A program made the translations under genes and the position numbers. From the NCBI GenBank assembly GCA_027919835.1, contig JANVFP010000002.1, positions 1,302,001-1,366,000 of the forward strand: a stretch of DNA of 64,000 nucleotides, read 5' to 3'. Origin of the DNA: Lentinula raphanica (Eukaryota > Basidiomycota > Agaricomycetes > Agaricales > Omphalotaceae). The notes beneath the pieces are model-generated. The model searched no databases. It was given only the letters and a program-made list of their open reading frames with translations, and had not been told where the DNA came from. How positions within the stretch are numbered: position 1 is the stretch's first letter; the number at the start of each line of letters is the position of its first letter. Positions 57,327 to 64,000 of the stretch are shown piece after piece.

Positions 57327-59778
57327 ATGAACGCTAGTCAGTCCGGTCCAGCACATGCGAAGGCCATCTTGCGCTCGAAGCAGGTAAGCACCATCATGAT
57401 AATAGATCTAGTCATTTCAATGAGGGATTTTCGTTGTCTCCTGCTAAAATTGACATTTAACGTTGACTTTTCACTTCTCTGTCTAGACCACTGACACCTA
57501 TAATCCTATATCATCGCCCGCATCCGATATTACGCCACCACTTACCCAATCTACCTCAGGATCCAACAATTCGCGTTCCAATCAAGGCTCGTTATCTCAA
57601 TCACCAACCCAACCCTCTACACCTCCGTCGCGGTATCAACCACACCAATATTATCGAAGAACAGGCACGAATCGTCTCAGGACACGTTATCCTACGGATC
57701 TCGCCCGCACAGGAGACGGTCGGACACCATTGCATCGTCGTGGAACGTCTCAGAAGTACGAGCCGTTTGAGGACTTGTTGAGGGAAGCCGGGTATAAAGA
57801 AACGAGGATCTTCACACCTGAAACGGAGCGAGTTGCGTCTGGTACTGGTAGTGGGGATCGAAGCAAGGTCGCTGGCGTCGTTGAATTCCTTTCTGGGTTG
57901 ATTCCGGGTTCGAGATCATCTAGTTTGCGGGTAGACCAACAAGAGGCCAAAGAACACTACGCGTCACCCGTTTCGCCATCACCGTCGCCCCGGGAGCAGA
58001 ATGCGAAATATGATTCAAGGTTGGAAGACCACTCACAGGAGCAATTCATAGACAACGATCTTACGCCTAAAGCTGCACGAACCAGCACGGGTCCATCAAC
58101 GACAACGACACACCCTCCCATTATTTACACACACAACAATCACTCATATACCTCTTTAGCACATTCGACCTCGTCGAAACATATGCCTCCTCCTCCTTCA
58201 TTGCCATCTAACAGCAAAAATGCAGTGTATCCCGACCGTCCTTCCCGGGCTACTGCATACCTCAAGCATATCGCGTCGGTCCCTGATATGCCAGGTACTA
58301 GTCTTCAACGTTCGCATTCGAATGCTAGTTCAAACACTCGAACACGAAAATCCAATCGAAGATCCCAAACTAAAGACTCACGATACCTAGACGATGATGA
58401 GGACGATGACTTTAACTCAGTTTACGAGGGCCGCAAGCGAGGGAATGGCGAAGGTGAAGAGGATCCAAATGTACCACCTCTACCGAAGGGCTGGCTGGAG
58501 ACTGTAACCAGAGCGATCCTTCTCGGTCCTGGTGCGGCTGTGGGCACTTCTCTTAGACCAACAGACATGTTAGCAGGCCCTCGAGCGGTCAGTCAACCTC
58601 ATTCTAACAGTCAACCATCATCATATGCCAGAGAGATCTCTCCTGCGCTAAGACAACTCCGACAGACAAGGAGCGTCATCTCTCGAACGGGTTCCCTTGC
58701 AGATACAACCCGTACACATCATCATAATCTCACCCGGACTCATAGTGCTCGTAGCGCTCTTTCTTCGCGAAGCGGGGGTTCTGAACGCACAAATAGGATA
58801 CATGGGAACCGGACGACAATGATGCCTTCTCCATTGAGCGGTATCAGGTCTGCAGGCGTGGTTAGCAGCTATGATGCGAACAGGCCCAGACCGATGTTGA
58901 TGACACGCCTCGATAGTGCCTCGCGATCAAATGCTAGCGATGGAGAAATTCGAAAAGCCAGAGTAGTGTGTCGGAGTGCGCCTGCAAGTCGGGCATCTAG
59001 TCCAAACCCGAGCTTCGCCGATGTTGCTTCTCATGGACAACCTAGACGGCAGAGAAAACAAGGTGGTAATGGTCAGAGGAAGCGAAGCAGATCCAAATCC
59101 AGACCACAATCAGCTAAAGCTGCAAACGAACCACCGAGTTTGGCACGCACCGTTGTTGAATTAGAGGGTGATGCCGTGGATACGTGGTCATCCATCACAC
59201 CTTTGGCAGGATCAGCACAGTTACATAGCAGGTATCGCAGTGGGTGGGTATGGGACTCCCCTCAGTCGTCGACTTTGTTGTCGGCTTCTCAAGCAGACTA
59301 CGACAGCGAAGGCGTTGGTCTCTTTCAGAACCCTCCTTTCGCCCTATCCATCTCTGTCACTAGTGACGAAGGAAATCAATCACTTTCCGAAGGAGAGGAA
59401 TCTTCGGACAACGAAGTCGACCTAGCGAAGATGCTCCGGCCAAAACCTCAGCGTCAAGAATCGAGTAATTCGACTCAATCGGTATCATCTCTCCGCTCGA
59501 TACGAAGTCTTCGAAAGTTTCTGGTTCCTTCTACGAGCGCGTCTGGGGCAGAACGTCAGGATGTGACGCCAGTACCACCTTTGCCTTCGAACTATGGATC
59601 TCGGGAGTTTGCTCGCGATACAGTTGATCTGACTCCTCCGACATCAGCCATTGGGAGGTGGTTGGAACGAGAGGAGTTGTATGATGTTAATGACCGATAT
59701 AGCACGACAAGATCTCGGGGATTGAGAGCAGCCTTACCTAGTGGGTGGACCGGGGTTGGTCATGAGGATGAGGGTTGA
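57327..59778 (+). CDS. Ser/Arg-rich disordered protein, function unknown
   Basis: Not recognised. Exon 1 57327..57383 and exon 2 57487..59778 give 782 residues; the start MNASQSGPAHAKAILRSKQ follows a normal leader and the intron has a GTAAGC donor and CTAG acceptor. Most of the protein is low complexity (Ser, Thr, Arg, Pro). Short ordered-looking patches may be conserved: KYEPFEDLLREAGYKETRIFTPE with GVVEFLSGLIPG near residues 85-135, LPKGWLETVTRAILLGPG near 335-355, and SAIGRWLEREELYD near the C-terminus. A KRSRSKSRPQS stretch could be a nuclear signal. No membrane segment. Likely regulatory or scaffold, unsupported beyond composition. Confidence 0.82.
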
Positions 59779-60280
59779 TTGCAAGTTCATCCTTGGACCT
59801 TTATCGATTTATCTGCTACCTTGGCAATTCTATCAGTCCGTCCTCATTAGAACGTTTATCTGTATATTTTGGTTGCACTACTTGACACTACTTGTTCTAA
59901 CATCACAGTCGTTAATCAAGGAATCACATTAATAATCCATTCCAGCATTGTGCAGTAGAGGATTTAGAGAAGGCTGTTCAGGGCTGTACAAGCTCAGAGT
60001 CGAACGTGAGTTTTTTTTTTCTTGAAATTTTCCATCTTGTTTCATCTCAGTGCTTGACCACCACCGTTCAGTTGTGAGTACTGTCCTTGCTACTCTTGTA
60101 TCTATTTTGCTGATTATCTACTAGCTACAGTAACACTCTTTACATTGGAAGGTACATTAATATCGCCGTCACTCTGAATTCAGGTTTTACAATGTGATTT
60201 ATCGATAACATTCATTCATTTCTAGTTCTTTCCTTCGACATTCGTTGTTACCTCAGACCCACTGCTCGATCAGGCTTAAC
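59779..60280. other. Start of duplicated Gag-like unit 1
   Basis: The segment from about 60000 matches about 61560 onward in the second unit (for example CTTGACCACCACCGT versus CTTGACGACCACCGT). No gene before the Gag-like ORF. Confidence 0.5.
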
Positions 60281-61036
60281 ATGCTACAATTCCAACTTCC
60301 ATATCTGAACAACGACCTTAGCAATTGGGTCATATACAAACACCGTGTGGCCACTGTAATCGGGGCGCACGGTCTCGCACGACATCTCGAGGGAAACGCC
60401 CGTTTGCCGATGCAAGTCACCGAGCGCGATGGCAAGTTCTACCTTGTAGGGAGCTCGACGGCTCTCACCGACGATGAATATGACAAACGTATGAATGAGC
60501 AGGATGCGTATGATATGAAAGAGGCTCAACTCCGCGAGATCATATATCAGACAATCCCGCTGTCGCTATACGTTCACGTCAAGGGCAAAGCGACGGCTCA
60601 CGATACTTGGAAGGAGCTCTGTTCTATCATGGAATATCCCTCTTCCTCAAAGATCGCGACCTTGGAAACCAGGATGATGAACTTACGAACTCCCGAAAAT
60701 GGGGATGTACGCGAGACACTCGCCCAACTCCAACTGTGGCACGAAGAACATGCTGGAATGGGAGCCACGCTTCCCGAGAAAGCCTACATGAATTATGTCC
60801 GTCAAGCCTGTGGTACATCATATGGCGAGTTCTTCAGATCACTCACTATCAGAACTATAGTGACCGACACCCCACTTACGAGTAAATCTCTTATCGACGC
60901 TGTTCGACGTGAGGCCGTGGATCGAGATGCCGAGAAGGAGTTCAGGCTGGAAGGAGCTGCTGTTCAAGTTGGACTCAATCATGATGGTCCAAACAACCAG
61001 AAGCACAGGGCGCAGAAGAACAAGAAGCCAAAGTAG
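60281..61036 (+). CDS. Copia-type Gag-like protein, copy 1
   Basis: A 251-residue ORF resembling the capsid part of Ty1/Copia retrotransposons (UBN2/DUF4219-type fold). LSNWVIYKHRVATVI and LEGNARLP at the start, then EREIIYQTIP-like helix, GKATAHDTWKELCSIME, TLETRMMNLRTPENGDVRETLAQL and a C-terminal Lys-rich tail. There is no CCHC zinc knuckle, and no protease, integrase or reverse transcriptase, nor clear LTRs nearby, so this is a Gag fragment or a host-retained gene rather than an active element. Copy 2 at 61860 is about three-quarters identical. The start MLQFQLPYLN aligns with MLANIEFQLPHLN of copy 2. Confidence 0.75.
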   Translation: MLQFQLPYLNNDLSNWVIYKHRVATVIGAHGLARHLEGNARLPMQVTERDGKFYLVGSSTALTDDEYDKRMNEQDAYDMKEAQLREIIYQTIPLSLYVHVKGKATAHDTWKELCSIMEYPSSSKIATLETRMMNLRTPENGDVRETLAQLQLWHEEHAGMGATLPEKAYMNYVRQACGTSYGEFFRSLTIRTIVTDTPLTSKSLIDAVRREAVDRDAEKEFRLEGAAVQVGLNHDGPNNQKHRAQKNKKPK

Positions 61037-61859
61037 GACCGTTCTTGCTTCGTGAACGCAAGGGCCCGCATCAGCGAGATTACAGAAGTAGATGGACAAG
61101 GACACAGTAATCGTAGTCTCCCTAGTCAGACTCGTAGATTGACTATCCTTACTACAGTAATCGGGAAGAGGAATGCCGCTTTCTAGTAGTGTCGAAAGAA
61201 GTATGATGGACATAATCTCCTTAGAGCTTAAGATGCCATCTGATATCATGCCTTCAATTCTCTGTCTCCTCGATATGATGAGTTGGCAAGCCTTTTTTAA
61301 AAGAGTTTCTTTAGACCTGTTGAGAGATTGCATGTAACATAATTGCTTGTTTTTTTCAGCAGGCACGGTTGCCACACTTTCTCTATGCGCAACCACCACA
61401 TCCTCTTCAACGGCTTCGAAAACTTGTTTAATTTGGCTGCTACTTCCCTCCGTTATTGATACAAGAGATTGTCGACTGAACCTGAATCCTTGACCGGACA
61501 TAACATTGTGCAGAGGAAGAGGGACTATCTTGGCAAGCGCTCAGACTCGTCCGAAAACACGTAAAAATTTGTAACATTATCTTTCGTTTTGTTAACCGAC
61601 AACCTCAGTACTTGACGACCACCGTCAAGCTGTGAGTCCTTACTATCCTTGATAGTTCGTGTATGTTTGCTGATTATGCCTGCTAGCTACAACACAGTCG
61701 TTTACACCAGGTACAGTGCCGCCGTTTCTGAGGCTTACAATGTGACTTATCGATGGTGTCGGACACCCAGTGGCAATCTTCCTCAAGTTCTCGTTCTTTT
61801 CGTCGTCATCCGTTGCTAGTTGCCCGGTGCCTACTGCACGAACAGGTTTTGAGCTTGAC
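61037..61859. other. Spacer of the Gag-like duplication with a relic of the membrane-gene 5' end
   Basis: 61362-61510 matches 63060-63240, the region that runs into the start of the last gene (CAGGCACGG.., ACATCCTC.TCAACGGCT, AGATTGTCGAC). So the duplicated unit took the leader of the membrane-protein gene with it; the relic has no open frame. Confidence 0.6.
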
Positions 61860-62534
61860 ATGCTCGCAAATATCGAATTCCAGCTTCCACACTTGAACAA
61901 AGACCTCAGCAACTGGGTCATTTACAAGCATCGTGTCGCAACCGTAATCAGATCGTACGGTCTCGGGCGACATCTCGAAGGAAACGTCCGTTTGCCAAAG
62001 CAAGTCATTGAATCGGATGGCGAGTTCTACCTTAGAGGGAACTCGACGGCTCTGACCGACGATGAATATGACAAACATATGAATGAGCAGGATGCGTACG
62101 ATGCGAAAGAGGCCCAGGTTCGCGAGATCATATATCAGACAATTCCGCTGTCGCTGTACGTTAGCGTCAAAGGGAAAGCTACGGCTCATGATACTTGGAA
62201 GGAGCTCTGTTCTATCATGGAGCGCGCCTCTTTTACAAGGACCGAAGGCTTGAAAACCCGGATGATGAAGTTGCGGACTCCCGAACACGGCGACGTACGC
62301 GAAACACTCGCTCAACTCCAATTATTGTACGAAGAAGTTACTGGAATGGGAGGCACGATCTCTGAGCAGTTCTACATTTCTTCTATTCGCCGAGCCTGTG
62401 GTAAATCATACCGCGACCTCTTCAAATCACTCGCTATCAGATCTCAAGTGACCGACACCCCACTCACGAGTAAATATCTGATCGAAGCTGTTCGACAAGA
62501 GGCCTTGGAGCTAGATGCCGAGAAGGAGTTGTAG
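61860..62534 (+). CDS. Copia-type Gag-like protein, copy 2 (C-terminus shortened)
   Basis: 224 residues, parallel to copy 1 from FQLPHLNKDLSNWVIYKHRV to the last helix. It stops early at GAG-TTG-TAG, where copy 1 reads GAG-TTC-AGG and continues for 26 more residues. Right at that stop lies an insertion of roughly 270 bp; the old C-terminal sequence (GGTCCAAAC.., CAAAGTAAGACTG) resumes at about 62817. Most differences between the copies are conservative, so the protein may have been under selection after duplication (inference). Confidence 0.72.
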   Translation: MLANIEFQLPHLNKDLSNWVIYKHRVATVIRSYGLGRHLEGNVRLPKQVIESDGEFYLRGNSTALTDDEYDKHMNEQDAYDAKEAQVREIIYQTIPLSLYVSVKGKATAHDTWKELCSIMERASFTRTEGLKTRMMKLRTPEHGDVRETLAQLQLLYEEVTGMGGTISEQFYISSIRRACGKSYRDLFKSLAIRSQVTDTPLTSKYLIEAVRQEALELDAEKEL

Positions 62535-63230
62535 CTATTGTTGCGAGTGAAGCGAAGCAAGTGGTTTCGTCACCACCGTGCCACGGTGTATACCTTGCTT
62601 AATTATCTCAAGTTCTTAATTTTCATGGCTTCAGTGCAGCTCTTGGGTCCCTCCATCCATATCCTCCTCCTTCGCTGGGTAAAGCAACTCTTTTGCACTC
62701 GTATCATCACTCTCTCGCTCTCTCGACCCTCTCTGTTCTTCAGACCCTTCAACATACATAGTACTTGGAGGTCTCTTCTCATTGTAACAGTGGACTCTTG
62801 GACTCTTATATTCAATGGTCCAAACCACTACCAAACCACCAGAACTCAGAAACAAAGTGCTCAGAACAACAGAAAGCCAAAGTAAGACTGTAAGGGCTTG
62901 CATCAACGAATTTGCAGAAGTTGAGACAAAGACCCAAAGATTGAACGTATTCTCCTCAAGGCTTGGTAGGTGCCATTGAGGTTGCCATTCGTTTCAATAT
63001 AATCTTGTTTGTCAGGACCTGTTGAGAGAGAAGAGCGAACTTAGAAATTTTTTTTTTGATCAGGCACGGGCCGGCTGCGCTTTCTCTATGCGAAACCCTG
63101 GCGAAACCGCCACATCCTCCTCAACGGCTGCTAAAAACCTGTCTCTTTCGGCCTCACTAAAGCTGCTACTTCTTTCCGTTCTTGGCCCAGAAGATTGTCG
63201 ACCGAAACTGGGTCCTTGGCTGGGCATAAT
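62535..63230. other. Insertion in Gag-like copy 2 and leader of the last gene
   Basis: About 62535-62815 has no match in unit 1. It begins with GAGTGAAGCGAAGCAAG and the palindromic CACCGTGCCACGGTG. No coding content recognised. Confidence 0.5.
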
Positions 63231-64000
63231 ATGCATGCTGAGAGTGGACCGGGTCCCATTCACCGACTTCAATCAAGTCCAGAACGCTTCAGAGCAGACA
63301 GTTCTGGTTCTGGTTTCCTTGACCGTGTACCGGAAGATGGCGCTGTTGAATTCGATGGCAGAGACGAAGGAGAAGAGGAAGATGACATTGACGACGACGC
63401 AGTTGACGAGGATTTAGAGAGCCAGGGCTTGTATCGAGGTAAGTACATCACTTTTCTGCTGAATTCATTCAGAGGAATCTGATAATACCCAGGATCGTAC
63501 AGAAGATTGTTAATCTTGTACACCTTCGTTCCTTTGACTTTCGCAATCCTCTTTGCTCTCCTAGCGTTGCTCCCCACTTGGGCATACCCACTTCAAGTGG
63601 TACCAGATTTCCCCTCTGTGCTGCCCTTCCCCTTGACAGAACTCTTTGTATCGGCCGGTCTCTGGTGCTTGTCACACATGTTACGAACACCGATTTACGG
63701 TCTTTCGCTCTTGATATGCACTAGCTGCAAATTATCCCACTATAGTTTCCCAACACTGCTATCGACATTGCTACATTCAATTGTTTGTCTCCTCCTTCGT
63801 GTCATCGCGATACCCATTCTTCTGATCCCTCATTACCTCGTTTACGAAACTCCTACCTGGCGTGATCCTGCGTTCAGACGTGTCTGGTGGGTGGCCCTGG
63901 GCTGGGCTGCTGTAGAGGCCATCGTGGCTATCAAGCAAGGGTACCAGAACATTATGCTATATCGTGATGTTCTGGTCACTGACACGCATGATGAAGAACG
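63231..64000 (+). CDS. Multi-pass membrane protein, 3' end off the window
   Basis: Exon 1 63231..63438 and exon 2 63493 onward, open to the edge. After a hydrophilic, very acidic N-terminus (DEGEEEDDIDDDAVDEDLES) come SYRRLLILYTFVPLTFAILFALLALLP and at least three further hydrophobic helices (ELFVSAGLWCLSHML, a segment around LLHSIVCLLLRVIAIPILLIP, and VWWVALGWAAVEAIVAI), with TWRDPAFRRVW between. It looks like a conserved fungal integral membrane protein, but I cannot name it. The start at 63231 is the first ATG in the frame; the frame is open farther left, so an upstream exon could supply another start. Its leader was duplicated with the Gag-like unit. Confidence 0.78.

Larger units (their letters stand above)
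60000..63240. repeat. Tandem duplication of about 1.6 kb, Gag-like ORF plus downstream gene start
   Basis: Unit 1 about 60000-61555, unit 2 about 61560-63240. Homology runs through the 5' flank, ORF, 3' flank and the leader of the membrane-protein gene. Unit 2 is longer because of the insertion near 62535-62815. The unit ends lie beyond the ORF on both sides, so this was a DNA duplication, not two separate retrotransposition events. Confidence 0.8.

Noticed and set aside
60839..61501. Long open frame of 220 codons on minus, with a partner at 63272..63060 that shares AVEEDV
   Set aside because: It lies antisense to the Gag-like ORF and its 3' flank; length differences between the two copies are not multiples of three in this part, so the similarity follows from the DNA duplication rather than coding.
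1..64000. CRISPR arrays, bacterial operons or prophage
   Set aside because: The window is eukaryotic with spliceosomal introns throughout; no repeat-spacer array was seen.

Overview
The window is nuclear DNA of a filamentous basidiomycete, most likely an agaricomycete (inferred). Genes are dense and split by very short introns, mostly 45-80 nt with GT..AG ends and CT(A/G)A(C/T)-like branch sites. The protein families also fit: F-box/LRR-type proteins, a BTB protein of the mushroom type, a divergent G-alpha of the type expanded in mushrooms, small secreted proteins, and a T1-type ribonuclease like the Pleurotus enzyme. About two dozen genes can be built by hand with phases that close exactly. 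All gene models here are inferred from splice signals and recalled family patterns; no search was run.

Layout. 0-11 kb: DHA1 MFS transporter (cut by the left edge), DUF952 protein, BTB protein, a long disordered protein, and the ribosome-biogenesis factor PWP2. 11.9-12.5 kb: small secreted protein. 13.0-20.2 kb: two tandem copies of a divergent gene pair, each made of a small secreted protein (minus) and a short-chain dehydrogenase (plus). The second pair is intact. In the first pair the dehydrogenase is a pseudogene with a piece flipped inside it. 21.8-29.8 kb: another small secreted protein, a metallo-beta-lactamase-fold hydrolase, a secreted histidine acid phosphatase, and an F-box-type gene with an apparent one-base frameshift. 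30-34 kb is gene-poor and holds a decayed tandem repeat of about 424 bp with gene-like splice sites. 34-44.2 kb: GT15 mannosyltransferase, a family-16 methyltransferase, a 1465-residue coiled-coil protein with an NFKBIL1-like tail, and an 8-amino-7-oxononanoate synthase-like enzyme. 45.8-47.2 kb: a second F-box-type gene. 47.2-51.7 kb is another gene-poor stretch. 51.7-59.8 kb: a 16-exon G-alpha gene, a class II aldolase-family protein, a T1-type ribonuclease and a disordered protein. 60.0-63.2 kb: a tandem duplication of a Copia-type Gag-like ORF that also carries the 5' end of the last gene, a multi-pass membrane protein cut by the right edge.

The genes do not form an obvious pathway cluster. 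The noteworthy content is structural: micro-exons (13, 15, 18 and an inferred 4 nt), four introns that only fit with GC donors, and two independent tandem segmental duplications with informative decay. The 19-nt sequence shared upstream of the two secreted paralogues, able to form a hairpin, is the best regulatory lead.
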